From Oscillospiraceae bacterium (GTDB taxonomy: Bacteria; Bacillota; Clostridia; Oscillospirales; Ruminococcaceae), in assembly GCA_018380115.1 (NCBI GenBank), contig JAGZUF010000029.1, forward strand, positions 1 to 24,591: a stretch of 24,591 nt of DNA. Reading direction: 5' to 3'. Below, piece by piece: positions 8,159 through 16,291 of this stretch. Numbering within the stretch: position 1 is the first letter of the stretch; the number at the start of each line of letters is the position of its first letter. The notes under the pieces are model-generated. The model made no database searches, was not told the DNA's origin, and worked only from the letters and a program-made list of their open reading frames with translations. A program made the position numbers and the translations under genes.

Positions 8159-9364
8159 ATGGCATTGATTGTACAGAAATTCGGCGGAAGCTCGGTGGCA
8201 GACCGCGACCGCGTGATGAACGTGGCGCGCATTGTGGCACAGACGCATGCCGGCGGCAACGACGTGGTGGTGGTGGTTTCGGCCCAGGGCGACACCACGG
8301 ACGAACTGATAGCCAAGGCGGGCGAGATTACGCACGATGCCTCGCAGCGCGAGATGGATATGCTGATGAGCGCGGGCGAGCAGATTAGCGTGGCGCTTTT
8401 AAGCATGGCGCTTTCGTCCATTGGGTGCCCGGCCATCAGCCTTACGGGCTGGCAGGCGGGCTTTCATACAGACCGCGCCTACACCCGCGCGCGCATCAAG
8501 CGGCTGGACTGCGAGCGCATTGAAAGCGAGCTTTCACGCAACCGCGTGGTGGTGGTGGCGGGCTTTCAGGGCATCAACAAAAACGATGACATCACCACGC
8601 TGGGGCGCGGCGGCTCTGACACAAGCGCCGTGGCCATTGCCGCCGCCCTGCATGCAGACCTGTGCCAGATATATACGGATGTAGACGGCGTGTACACGGC
8701 AGACCCGCGCCTTGTGCCCAATGCGCGCAAGCTGCCGCAGATATCATTCGACGAAATGCTGGAGCTGGCAAGCCTGGGCGCGCAGGTGCTGAACAACCGC
8801 AGCGTAGAGCTTGCCAAAAAATATTCTGTGGAGCTGGAGGTGCGCTCGTCGCTTACCGACGTGCCCGGCACCATCGTCAGGGAGGTTGCACAAGTGGAAG
8901 GAATGCTCATTAAAGGCGTGACGAAAAACGAGAACGTGGCTGTCATCTCGCTGCTGGAGGTGCCGGACGTGCCCGGCATGTCGTTCAACGTGTTCAGCCT
9001 GATGGCCCAGAAGAAGATAAACGTGGGCATTATTCTGCAGGCCTCCGGCCGCGGGAACAACAAGGACCTTATTTTTACCGTCCCGCTGGAGGATGTGCAC
9101 ACCGCCACTGCTATTCTGCAGGAAAACCTGCAGCGCTTCGGCGCCACCCGGGTGCTGGTGGACACAGACGTGGCCAAGGTGAGCATTGTGGGCGCGGGCG
9201 TGCAGAGCCACCCCGGTGTGGCGGCCAAAATGTTCGAGCGCCTGTATGAATGTAATATCAATATCCGCATGATTGCCACAAGTGAAATAAAAATTTCCGT
9301 TATCATTGCAAAACAGGACGCCGACAGGGCTGTGGCGGCTGTGCACGACGCCTTCTTCCAGTAA
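8159..9364 (+). CDS. lysC: Aspartate kinase, two-ACT type
   Basis: A 401-residue enzyme catalysing the first step of the aspartate family pathway. The amino-acid kinase domain begins with KFGGSS at 7-12 and contains LGRGGSDTSAVAIA and TDVDGVYTADPR. Two ACT domains fill about 260-401 (VISLLEVPDVPGMSFNVFSL, then VSIVGAGVQSHPGVAAKMF). The ATG at 8159 follows AGAGGGGGAAAG. The monofunctional length (about 400) and the in-frame ribosome site before codon 246 match the alpha/beta arrangement known for Bacillus aspartokinase II, in which the C-terminal ACT part is also made alone. It is the last gene of the operon. No terminator is visible before the next promoter. Which amino acid inhibits it cannot be told from the sequence. 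Confidence 0.95.
   Translation: MALIVQKFGGSSVADRDRVMNVARIVAQTHAGGNDVVVVVSAQGDTTDELIAKAGEITHDASQREMDMLMSAGEQISVALLSMALSSIGCPAISLTGWQAGFHTDRAYTRARIKRLDCERIESELSRNRVVVVAGFQGINKNDDITTLGRGGSDTSAVAIAAALHADLCQIYTDVDGVYTADPRLVPNARKLPQISFDEMLELASLGAQVLNNRSVELAKKYSVELEVRSSLTDVPGTIVREVAQVEGMLIKGVTKNENVAVISLLEVPDVPGMSFNVFSLMAQKKINVGIILQASGRGNNKDLIFTVPLEDVHTATAILQENLQRFGATRVLVDTDVAKVSIVGAGVQSHPGVAAKMFERLYECNINIRMIATSEIKISVIIAKQDADRAVAAVHDAFFQ
8879..8905 (+). promoter_or_regulatory. lysC: Internal ribosome site and start for a LysC beta subunit
   Basis: Inside lysC, AGGGAGG (8879-8885) is followed after 8 bases by GTG (8894, codon 246), and an in-frame ATG (8903, codon 249) lies just beyond. Translation from the GTG would give 156 residues covering both ACT domains. 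This position and length closely parallel the beta subunit of Bacillus aspartokinase II. Confidence 0.6.
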
Positions 9365-9394
9365 GGCGGCGCGGCAAATTTTACAGCTTCCACC

Positions 9395-9423
9395 TTTTTC
9401 TTTCATGGAAAATCGTGTATAAT
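9395..9423 (+). promoter_or_regulatory. Candidate promoter of the VanY-type gene
   Basis: A perfect TATAAT (9418-9423) with a poor -35 element (TTTTTC, 9395-9400) 17 bp upstream. The transcript would begin near 9430, about 90 bases before the TTG start at 9522. It also shows that a GTG at 9429 would be essentially leaderless and so is a less likely start. Confidence 0.5.
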
Positions 9424-9521
9424 CTAGGGTGGCATGGGCCAGGCGGCCCGCGCCGCCCTTTTTAGTCAGCAAGCGCGCCGCGCACGGGCCAGCCCGCGCG
9501 GCGCGGGAAGAGGTGTGCAGT

Positions 9522-11414
9522 TTGGCAGAAGAAAAGCACAGCGCAGCCCCCGGCGAAGCCCGGGAGGAGGAAATGACCGCTGCTCCGGAGCAGGCGCAGG
9601 CGGAGGAAGCGCCCGCCGTGCCGGAGCAGGCGCAGGCGGAGGAAGCGCCCGCCGCGCCCGAACAGGCGCAGACGGAGGAAGCACCCGCCGTGCCGGAGAA
9701 GGCGCAGGCGGAGGAAGCGCCCACCGCGCCGGAGCAGGCGCAGGCGGAGGAAGAGCCCACCGCGCCCGAACAGGCGCAGGCAGAGGAGGCGCCCGCTGTG
9801 CCGGAGAAGGCGCAGGCGGAGGAAGCGCCCGCCGCGCCGGAGCAGGCGCAGGCGGAGGAAGAGCCCACCGCGCCCGAACAGGCGCAGGCAGAGGAGGCGC
9901 CCGCTGTGTCGGAGAAGGCGCAGGCGGAGGAAGCGCCCGCTGCGCCCGAACAGGCGCAGGCGGAGGAAGCGCCCACCGCGCCGGAGCAGGCGCAGGCGGA
10001 GGAAGCACCCACCGCGCCGGAGCAGGCGCAGGCGGAGGAACCGCCTGCCGCGCCCGAACAGGCGCAGGAACAGAAAAAGGAAGAAATGGCCCGCCGGGTG
10101 ATGCAGGCGGTGGAGGGCGGCGCGCCCGCCCCGCAGACGCTGGGCGAGGTGGATATCCCCATGCCCGCGCCGCACCCCGCGCGCCGTGCGCCGTTTGAAA
10201 AAACGCCGCAGCAGCGCGCAGCCGAGTTTGACGCAAAGGTGGACGCGCTGGGCAGGCAGTGGGGCGTGCCCACACAGCCCGCCGCCCAGCCGCCGCAGGC
10301 CCCGGCGCCGGCGCCTGCAAAGGCCCGGCCCCAGGCCGGTAGCAAGCGCCGCCCGGCAAAAAAGAAGGCGCCTGCGGCAAAGGCTGCCCCGGCCGGGCCC
10401 CAAACCCAGCCCGCCCCAGTGCAGCAGCCCGCGCCGGCACAGGCATCTGCGGCGCCCGCGCCCGCCGCGCGCGCAAAGCGCGGCGGCAGGGGATGGCTTG
10501 TTTGGCTGGCGGCGTGCCTTGTGCTTTGCGCGGCAGGCTTTGCCGCGGGCACACAGTATGCTGGCCTGCGGGCCGCGGCACTGCCGGCAAGCAGCGCCAC
10601 ACCCGGCAGCACGCCCCAGCCGGCCCCCACGCCTGCCCCGGACGCCCCGGCGGACCCCAATTTGTGGAGCCTGCTTTTGGCCAACACGCAGAACCCCCTG
10701 CCCGACGGCTACGAGCCGCCGCAGCTTGCCACCATAGACGCGGCGGGCCGCCAAGTGGATTCGCGCATTGCGCAGCCCCTTCAGCAGATGATAGCCGCCG
10801 CGGAAAAGGACGGCGCGCATCTGGTGGTTACCTCGGCCTACCGCAGCTATGAGCGGCAGGAAGAACTGTTCGTCTCCATGATACGCGATTATCTGGCCAT
10901 GGGCTATTCGAACGCAGAGGCTTACGCGGCCACCAAGCGCCTGCGCAACGTGCCGGGCACAAGCGAGCACCAGACGGGCCTTACTGTGGACATTATATCG
11001 CAGAGCTACTGGCAGCTGGACGAGGGCTATGCCGAGACGTACGAGGCCAAGTGGCTGAAGGAGCACGCGGCGGAATACGGCTTTATTCTGCGCTACCCGA
11101 AGGATAAAACCGCCATCACAGGCACCAGCTTCGAGCCGTGGCACTACCGCTATGTGGGCGTGGAGGACGCGCAGAAAATCATGGCGCAGGGCCTGTGCCT
11201 GGAGGAATACCTTGCTAAAGTGGACGAGGGCGTGGCGGCGCAGGTGGCCGCCGCGCTGGAGAACGCAGGCGTCACAGGCACCGATACCGAAACGGGCGCG
11301 GCCTCCGGCAGCGCCTCGCCCGGCAGCGCAGCTTCCGGCAACACTGCGTCTGGAAACACCGCGTCCGGCAGCGCCCCGCCCGCGCATGCGGCATCGGGCG
11401 GGCGCGGCGCTTAG
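9522..11414 (+). CDS. Membrane-anchored VanY-type (M15B) D,D-carboxypeptidase with repeat tail
   Basis: A 630-residue protein in four parts. Residues 22-203 are acidic 12-residue repeats (PEQAQAEEAPAx type). A Pro/Ala/Lys-rich linker follows, then a single membrane segment at about 325-345 preceded by Arg/Lys residues, so the repeats should be cytoplasmic. The extracellular M15B peptidase has SAYRSYERQEELF, the zinc motif SEHQTGLTVDI (His483, Asp490) and EPWHYRYVG (Glu538, His541). A Gly/Ser/Ala tail ends the protein. The family trims terminal D-Ala from wall stem peptides. The TTG at 9522 is chosen because GGAAGAGGTG lies 8 bases upstream; an in-frame GTG at 9429 lies on the predicted transcript start. 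A long cytoplasmic repeat domain is unusual for VanY-like enzymes, which normally have only a short anchor. Catalytic assignment is firm; the role of the tail is unknown. Confidence 0.88.
   Translation: MAEEKHSAAPGEAREEEMTAAPEQAQAEEAPAVPEQAQAEEAPAAPEQAQTEEAPAVPEKAQAEEAPTAPEQAQAEEEPTAPEQAQAEEAPAVPEKAQAEEAPAAPEQAQAEEEPTAPEQAQAEEAPAVSEKAQAEEAPAAPEQAQAEEAPTAPEQAQAEEAPTAPEQAQAEEPPAAPEQAQEQKKEEMARRVMQAVEGGAPAPQTLGEVDIPMPAPHPARRAPFEKTPQQRAAEFDAKVDALGRQWGVPTQPAAQPPQAPAPAPAKARPQAGSKRRPAKKKAPAAKAAPAGPQTQPAPVQQPAPAQASAAPAPAARAKRGGRGWLVWLAACLVLCAAGFAAGTQYAGLRAAALPASSATPGSTPQPAPTPAPDAPADPNLWSLLLANTQNPLPDGYEPPQLATIDAAGRQVDSRIAQPLQQMIAAAEKDGAHLVVTSAYRSYERQEELFVSMIRDYLAMGYSNAEAYAATKRLRNVPGTSEHQTGLTVDIISQSYWQLDEGYAETYEAKWLKEHAAEYGFILRYPKDKTAITGTSFEPWHYRYVGVEDAQKIMAQGLCLEEYLAKVDEGVAAQVAAALENAGVTGTDTETGAASGSASPGSAASGNTASGNTASGSAPPAHAASGGRGA
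9585..10067 (+). repeat. 36-bp coding tandem repeat (13 units plus a partial)
   Basis: Thirteen 36-bp units (12 residues each, PEQAQAEEAPAV type) run from 9585 to 10052, with a partial unit to 10067. Variation falls mainly at Gln/Lys in position 3, Ala/Glu/Pro in position 9, and Ala/Thr then Val/Ala in positions 11-12. A three-unit block is duplicated: the sequence near 9751 recurs 108 bp later near 9859 almost without change, which indicates recent expansion by whole-unit slippage or recombination. All changes keep the frame. Confidence 0.95.
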
Positions 11415-11481
11415 CTGCGCCCCGGCGTCCCCCGCATACAGAAAACAGGCTGCGCGCACAGCGCAGAGAAAGGCAGACTAT

Positions 11482-12753
11482 ATGAAGCAGACACAACTGG
11501 CCCCCGGCGTGCGCCTTACCGTGCTGCCGGCGGAAAAATTCTGCAAAAGCCGCATCACGCTTGACTTTATCTACCCCGCCAGCCGAAAGACGGCCACGGC
11601 CGACGCGCTGCTGGCGCTGGTGCTGGAGCGCGGCTACGCCGCCTGCCCGGATATGACGCAGCTTTCTAAAAAGCTGGCCGGGCTGTATGGCGCCTCCCTC
11701 AGTGTGGACACGGCGGTGAACGGTGAGATGCGCGTGCTGCGCGTGACGGTGACGGGCCTGCAGGACGCCTTTGCCCTGCACGGCGAGGCGCTGGGCGCGG
11801 CCTGCGTGGATATTGCGCTGGGCACGGCCTTTACGCCCGTGATGGAAAACGGCGTCATCAGCCCGCAGTTCGTGGCCATTGAAAAGCAGCAGCTCCGCCA
11901 GCAGCTGGAGGGCGAGCGCAACGACAAGCGCATGTACTGCCTGCGCCAGGCGCGGCGGCGCTTTTTCGGCACCTCGCGCGCGGGCATCGAGGCCTACGGC
12001 TATCTGGAAGAGGTGGACGGGCTGTGCGCAGAGGATGTGACGCAGGCGTTTTCCGCCATGCTGCGCGAGGCGCAGATAGACGTGTATCTGCAGGGGGTGG
12101 ACGAGCATATGGCCGCAGAAAAGCTGTGCGCCGCACTGGGCGGCGTGCAGCGCGCGCCGCGCCCGCTTTTGCCTGCGTGCGCCATGCCGCATGTGGGCGA
12201 GCAGCGCTTTTCCGAGCCGGTGGACGCCGTGCAGGGCAAGCTGTGCCTTCTGTTCACGGCGGGCACGCCGCTGCCGGCGGCGCAGCTTTCCGCCATGCGT
12301 GTGGCGGTGGCGCTGCTGGGCGGCACCACCACGTCGCGCCTGTTTGTGAACGTGCGCGAAAAGCAGAGCCTGTGCTATTACTGCGCGGCGTCTTATTCTG
12401 CCATGACGGGCCTTCTGTGCATCGACAGCGGCGTGGAGCACGAGAACGCCGCTAAGGCGAAGGCGGCCATTCTGTGCGAGCTGGAGGCCCTGAGGACGGG
12501 CGAAATCGGCGAAGAAGAGCTGGCTGCGGCAAAGCGGTACCTGCGCACACAGCTGAATGCCGTGGCCGACAGCCAGGGCGGCGCCGAGGCGTGGCAGCGC
12601 ATGGCGCGCCTGCGCGGGGACGGAAAGACGCCGCAGCAGGTGCTGGACGAGGTGATGGCCGTGACGCAGGCTGATGTGCACGGCGTGCTGGCGGAGCTGA
12701 CGCTGAGCGTATCGTATGTGCTGACGAAAGGGGGTGCGGCAGATGGCGAATGA
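11482..12753 (+). CDS. ymfF: YmfF-like M16 peptidase-fold protein (inactive partner)
   Basis: A 423-residue M16-fold protein. The N-terminal segment where active members carry HxxEH reads LLALVLERGYAACPDMTQL, so the zinc ligands are missing. It continues with the family-typical LAGLYGASLSVDT and a C-terminal M16 half containing LLGGTTTSRLFVNVREKQSLCYY. This matches the YmfF subfamily, which pairs with a catalytic YmfH protein as a two-subunit peptidase. The ATG at 11482 follows AGAGAAAGG; an open frame extending upstream only runs through the VanY-type gene. It overlaps ymfH by 11 bp. The substrate of the pair is not established. Related M16 pairs process bacteriocins (AlbE/AlbF), but no bacteriocin gene is visible here. 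Confidence 0.88.
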   Translation: MKQTQLAPGVRLTVLPAEKFCKSRITLDFIYPASRKTATADALLALVLERGYAACPDMTQLSKKLAGLYGASLSVDTAVNGEMRVLRVTVTGLQDAFALHGEALGAACVDIALGTAFTPVMENGVISPQFVAIEKQQLRQQLEGERNDKRMYCLRQARRRFFGTSRAGIEAYGYLEEVDGLCAEDVTQAFSAMLREAQIDVYLQGVDEHMAAEKLCAALGGVQRAPRPLLPACAMPHVGEQRFSEPVDAVQGKLCLLFTAGTPLPAAQLSAMRVAVALLGGTTTSRLFVNVREKQSLCYYCAASYSAMTGLLCIDSGVEHENAAKAKAAILCELEALRTGEIGEEELAAAKRYLRTQLNAVADSQGGAEAWQRMARLRGDGKTPQQVLDEVMAVTQADVHGVLAELTLSVSYVLTKGGAADGE

Positions 12754-14032
12754 GACACACACGGCCGCCGTGCAGCGCGCGGCCTTTGAAACGGCCGTGC
12801 TTTCAAACGGCATGCGCGTGCTGGTGCGGCCCATGCCGGGCTTTTCGGGCATCCATGCCGTATGCGGCACGGCCTTCGGCAGCGTGGACGCGGCCTTTGA
12901 GCTGGACGGCGCGCGCATTGAGGTGCCCGCGGGCACGGCCCATTTTTTAGAGCACAAGATGTTCGAAAGCGAGGAGGGCGACGCCTTCGCGCTGTACGCC
13001 GCCACCGGCGCCAGCGCCAACGCCTTCACCAGCTTTGACAAAACCTGTTATCTGTTCACCTGTACAGACCGCTTTGAAGAGAACCTGGCCATTCTGCTGG
13101 GACTTGTGTCAAAGCCGTATTTTACAGAGCAGACCATTGCAAAAGAGCAGGGCATCATTGGGCAGGAAATAAAAATGTACGAGGATTCCCCCGAATGGCG
13201 CCTTGTGTTCGGCGTGTACAGGGGGCTGTACGGCACGCACCCCGTGCGCGAGGATATTGCGGGCACCGTGCAGAGCATTGCCCGCCTCACCCCGCGGCTT
13301 CTGTACTCCTGCACGGACGCGTTTTACAGCCCCGGGCAACTGGTGCTGGCTGTGGCGGGTAATGTGACGCTGGCCCAGGTGGTGGCTGCGGCGGAGAAAA
13401 CGCCCTTTGCCCCAAAGACGCACGCCGTGCGCCGCCTGATGCCTGCCGAGCCGCAGGCCGTGGCCGTGCCGCGCGCGTCCGTTTGCATGGACGTGGCAAA
13501 GCCTCTGGTGGGCGTGGGCTTCAAAGCCGCCGTGCCCGATGAGGCCGGGCGCCTTTCCGCCGAAATGGCGGCGGAGGTGATGGCAGAGCTTGTCTGCGGT
13601 AGCATGACGCCGCTGTACCGCGTTTTATATGATGAACACCTGGCCGGGCCGGATTTTTCCGGCGAGGTGCTGAGCGTGCCGGGCGCGTTCAGCGTGCTGT
13701 TCGGCGGCGAGACAGAGGACCCCGCCCGCGTGGAAGCCCTGCTGATGGAAGAGATCGCGCGCCTTGCGCGCGAGGGCGTGGATGAAGAGCTGTTCCGCCT
13801 GTGCAAGAACCAGATGTACGGCGAGCTTCTGGCGGGCCTTGAAAACGTGGAGGACGCGGCCACCGGCCTGCTTTCAGCATGGCTGCGCGGGCGCACCCCG
13901 GCGCAGGAGCTGCAGGCTCTGGCCGCCCTTACGCCGGCAGACGTGAACGCGGCCCTGCGCGCCACCCTGCGGCCGCAGAACAGCGCGGTGTTCACTATTT
14001 TCCCGCGGGAAAAACAGGAGGCAGACCAATGA
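12743..14032 (+). CDS. ymfH: YmfH-like catalytic M16 zinc peptidase
   Basis: A 429-residue M16 peptidase. The inverted zinc motif HFLEH is at 67-71 and the third ligand is Glu142 in IIGQEIKMYED, at the spacing expected for the family. TGASANAFTSFDKTCY and the C-terminal LFRLCKNQMYGELL further support the YmfH branch. The ATG at 12743 follows AAAGGGGGTG and lies inside the end of ymfF, so the two are translationally coupled and probably assemble as a heterodimer with the non-catalytic YmfF. Its stop overlaps the lgt start (ATGA). In other Firmicutes this pair also lies in housekeeping operons; coupling with lgt here hints at a link to envelope protein maturation, which is inference. Confidence 0.92.
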   Translation: MANETHTAAVQRAAFETAVLSNGMRVLVRPMPGFSGIHAVCGTAFGSVDAAFELDGARIEVPAGTAHFLEHKMFESEEGDAFALYAATGASANAFTSFDKTCYLFTCTDRFEENLAILLGLVSKPYFTEQTIAKEQGIIGQEIKMYEDSPEWRLVFGVYRGLYGTHPVREDIAGTVQSIARLTPRLLYSCTDAFYSPGQLVLAVAGNVTLAQVVAAAEKTPFAPKTHAVRRLMPAEPQAVAVPRASVCMDVAKPLVGVGFKAAVPDEAGRLSAEMAAEVMAELVCGSMTPLYRVLYDEHLAGPDFSGEVLSVPGAFSVLFGGETEDPARVEALLMEEIARLAREGVDEELFRLCKNQMYGELLAGLENVEDAATGLLSAWLRGRTPAQELQALAALTPADVNAALRATLRPQNSAVFTIFPREKQEADQ

Positions 14033-15330
14033 CCAATCATGTGGAGTTCCCCGGGCTGGGGCTTTCGTTCACGCTGGACCGCGTGGCGTTCACCGTGTTC
14101 GGCATGCCCGTGTACTGGTACGGCATTTTGATTGCCGGCGGGCTTCTGCTGGGGCTGCTGTTCGCCTTTTGGAAGGCCAGAAGCTACGGCATCGACGCCG
14201 ACCGCATGGTGGATGTCATCTTCGGCGCCACGGTGTGCGCCATCATCGGCGGGCGCGCGTACTATGTGGCCACGGCGCCCTTCGAATACGAGAGCCTTGC
14301 CCAGATGGTGGACATCCGCCTGGGCGGCGTGGGCATTTACGGCGCCATCATCGCGGCGTTTTTATCCGGCTGGCTTTTGTGCAAATGGCGCAGGGTGCCG
14401 GTTCTGCCCATGTTCGATCTGGCGGCCATGGGCTTTCTGATTGGCCAGTGCATCGGCCGCTGGGGCAATTTTGTAAACCAGGAGGCCTTCGGCACCAACA
14501 CCACGCTGCCCTGGGGCATGATCAGCGAAAACACCACGGCTTACCTTTCGTCTGTGCAGGCCACGCTGGCCGCGCAGGGCGTCGCGGTAGACCCCAGCCT
14601 GCCTGTGCACCCCACATTTTTGTATGAATCGCTGTGGTGCCTTGCGGGCTTTATCCTGCTGGCTTTGTATGAAAAGCGCCGCCGCTTCCACGGCGAGGTG
14701 ATGCTGATGTATGTGATGTGGTATGGCCTGGGGCGGTTTTTCATTGAAGGCCTGCGCACAGACAGCCTGATGATAGGCCCCTTCCGCATCAGCCAGGTGG
14801 TGGCCGCGGCCAGCACGCTGGCGGCGCTGGCGCTGTGGCTGGTGCTGCGCAGGAAATATGCGGGCGTGCCGCTGATGGTGACATATACGGCAGTGGAAAA
14901 GGGAAAGGACGGGCCCGTGGCGTATTCTGTAAGCTGGCCCGCGGCCCAAAAGGCGCCCAGCGCGGCCCAGCTGAAAGAGCGGCTGGCCGAGGCCCGCGCC
15001 CAAATGCAGCAGGCCGGGGCGGACGAAGACGGGCATGTGCCGCCTGAGCCGAAGCCCGCCGCACAGAGCGAAGCGGCGCCGGAGGCGCAAACCGGGGCGG
15101 GCGGCCCCGCAGAGGCGGCGCAGGCAGACGAAGCCGCCGGGGGCGAAACGGCGCGGGCCGGTGCAGAAGCCGGGCCCGCGGAAGAGCAGCCCGGGCGGGA
15201 AACGGCGCAAACCGGGGAAAGCCCGGCTGCCGCGCAGAGCGAAGCGGCGCCGGAGGCGCAAACCAAGGCGGGCGGCCCCGCAGAGGCGACGCACCCGGAC
15301 CAAAGGGACGAACACACACCAAAGCCCTGA
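14029..15330 (+). CDS. lgt: Prolipoprotein diacylglyceryl transferase with acidic C-terminal tail
   Basis: A 433-residue membrane enzyme that transfers diacylglycerol from phosphatidylglycerol to the lipobox cysteine of prolipoproteins. The core (about 1-283) has several membrane segments, YWYGILIAGGLLLGL, GGVGIYGAIIAAF, the signature GRWGNFVNQEAFG with catalytic-type Arg144, HPTFLYES, and GLGRFFIEGLRTD carrying the second conserved arginine. The rest, about 150 residues, is a hydrophilic Ala/Glu/Pro-rich tail with an internal direct repeat. Most Lgt proteins end soon after the last membrane helix (about 260-300 residues). By the known topology of Lgt this tail should be cytoplasmic. The ATG at 14029 overlaps the ymfH stop and follows AGGAGG. 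A longer upstream frame overlaps ymfH and is not used. Confidence 0.95.
   Translation: MTNHVEFPGLGLSFTLDRVAFTVFGMPVYWYGILIAGGLLLGLLFAFWKARSYGIDADRMVDVIFGATVCAIIGGRAYYVATAPFEYESLAQMVDIRLGGVGIYGAIIAAFLSGWLLCKWRRVPVLPMFDLAAMGFLIGQCIGRWGNFVNQEAFGTNTTLPWGMISENTTAYLSSVQATLAAQGVAVDPSLPVHPTFLYESLWCLAGFILLALYEKRRRFHGEVMLMYVMWYGLGRFFIEGLRTDSLMIGPFRISQVVAAASTLAALALWLVLRRKYAGVPLMVTYTAVEKGKDGPVAYSVSWPAAQKAPSAAQLKERLAEARAQMQQAGADEDGHVPPEPKPAAQSEAAPEAQTGAGGPAEAAQADEAAGGETARAGAEAGPAEEQPGRETAQTGESPAAAQSEAAPEAQTKAGGPAEATHPDQRDEHTPKP
15064..15291 (+). repeat. In-frame direct repeat in the lgt tail
   Basis: About 57 bp at 15064-15120 recur at 15235-15291, an offset of 171 bp (57 codons), so the frame is kept. 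The first 30 bases are identical; later differences are few. Both encode QSEAAPEAQT(G/K)AGGPAEA. This is a recent duplication within the low-complexity tail. Confidence 0.9.
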
Positions 15331-15353
15331 ACGGCGGAAAAGGAGGGGGCACC

Positions 15354-16211
15354 ATGGCACAGATTATCAGCGGAAAGGCCCTTGCGGCCGAAGTGAAGCA
15401 GCGCGTGGCACAGGGCGTGGCCGCGCTGCGCGCAGCCGGGCACCCGGTGTGCCTGCGCGTATTCCTTGTAGGCGATGACGCCGCCAGCGCCACCTATGTG
15501 GCGGGCAAGGAACGGGACTGCGCCGAGTGCGGCATCACCTCACAGGTGGTGCGCCTTCCGGCGGATACGCTGCAGGCACAGCTTGTGGCCAGGGTGCAGG
15601 CCGCCAGTGCAGACAGCGCCGTCAGCGGCGTGCTGGTGCAGCTGCCGCTGCCCGCGCACATCAGCGAGGCGGCGGTGATAGCCGCCATTGCCCCTCACAA
15701 GGACGTGGACGGCTTTACCCCGGTAAACGCGGGCCGCATGCTGCTGGGCCAGCCGTGCTTTGTGCCCTGCACGCCCGCGGGCTGCCTTGCCATGCTGCGC
15801 GCGGCAAATGTGCCCATTGCGGGCCGCCGCGCCGTGGTGCTGGGGCGCAGCAACATCGTGGGCAAGCCCATGGCGCTGCTGCTGATGCGCGAAAACGCCA
15901 CCGTCACCGTGTGCCACTCGCGCACAGAAGGCCTCGCTGGGGTGTGCCGCGGGGCGGACATTCTGGTGGCGGCGGTGGGCCGGGCCGGCTTTGTGACGGC
16001 GGACATGGTGAAGCCCGGCGCGGCTGTGATAGACGTGGGCATCAACCGCAATGCCAAAGGCAGGCTGTGCGGCGACGTGGATTTTGCCGCCGTGCAGCCG
16101 CTGGCCGGGGCCATCAGCCCAGTGCCGGGCGGCGTGGGCCTGATGACGCGCGCCATGCTGATGGAAAACACCCTGCTGGCCGCGCGCCTGGCGGCAGGGC
16201 AGACGGTATAA
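15354..16211 (+). CDS. folD: Bifunctional methylenetetrahydrofolate dehydrogenase/cyclohydrolase
   Basis: A 285-residue FolD that interconverts methylene-, methenyl- and formyl-tetrahydrofolate using NADP. Catalytic Tyr48 and Lys52 lie in YVAGKERDC; VQLPLPAH, DVDGFTPVNAG (117-127), GRSNIVGKPMALLL and PVPGGVGLMTRAML are the family signatures. The length is standard. The ATG at 15354 follows AAGGAGGGGG and is 23 bp after lgt, so it probably ends the ymfF-ymfH-lgt-folD transcript. No convincing terminator is seen before the rplU promoter, which starts 45 bp downstream. Confidence 0.96.
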   Translation: MAQIISGKALAAEVKQRVAQGVAALRAAGHPVCLRVFLVGDDAASATYVAGKERDCAECGITSQVVRLPADTLQAQLVARVQAASADSAVSGVLVQLPLPAHISEAAVIAAIAPHKDVDGFTPVNAGRMLLGQPCFVPCTPAGCLAMLRAANVPIAGRRAVVLGRSNIVGKPMALLLMRENATVTVCHSRTEGLAGVCRGADILVAAVGRAGFVTADMVKPGAAVIDVGINRNAKGRLCGDVDFAAVQPLAGAISPVPGGVGLMTRAMLMENTLLAARLAAGQTV

Positions 16212-16255
16212 CCGGCGCAGGCGGGCCGCGTTTGCCGCTTTCTTTGCAAAACCCA

Positions 16256-16285
16256 TTGACATTTTTCCGCCGCTTGTGGTATAGT
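16256..16285 (+). promoter_or_regulatory. Strong promoter of rplU-rpmA
   Basis: Perfect TTGACA (16256-16261), 18-bp spacer, TATAGT (16280-16285). Start predicted near 16292. It is the best -35 match in the window, as expected for ribosomal protein genes. Confidence 0.85.
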
Positions 16286-16291
16286 ATATAA

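Noticed and set aside
9429..9521. GTG at 9429 as the start of the VanY-type protein
   Set aside because: It lies at the predicted transcript start, with no room for a ribosome site. The TTG at 9522 has a well-spaced GGAAGAGGTG.
9585..10067. A CRISPR array or intergenic repeat
   Set aside because: The 36-bp units are directly adjacent without spacers, keep one reading frame and lie inside a gene with a clear peptidase domain.
8744..11459. Two overlapping minus-strand frames of about 650 codons with Ser/Ala/Cys or Leu/Arg repeats
   Set aside because: The repeats are the antisense reading of the 36-bp array in the VanY-type gene. They span lysC and the intergenic promoter without any start site or domain.
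11272..13041. A 589-codon minus-strand frame opposite ymfF
   Set aside because: Antisense to the well-supported M16 pair, with no family features.
16212..16255. A terminator after folD
   Set aside because: Only a 4-bp GCGG/CCGC stem with a broken T-run can be drawn, too weak to call.
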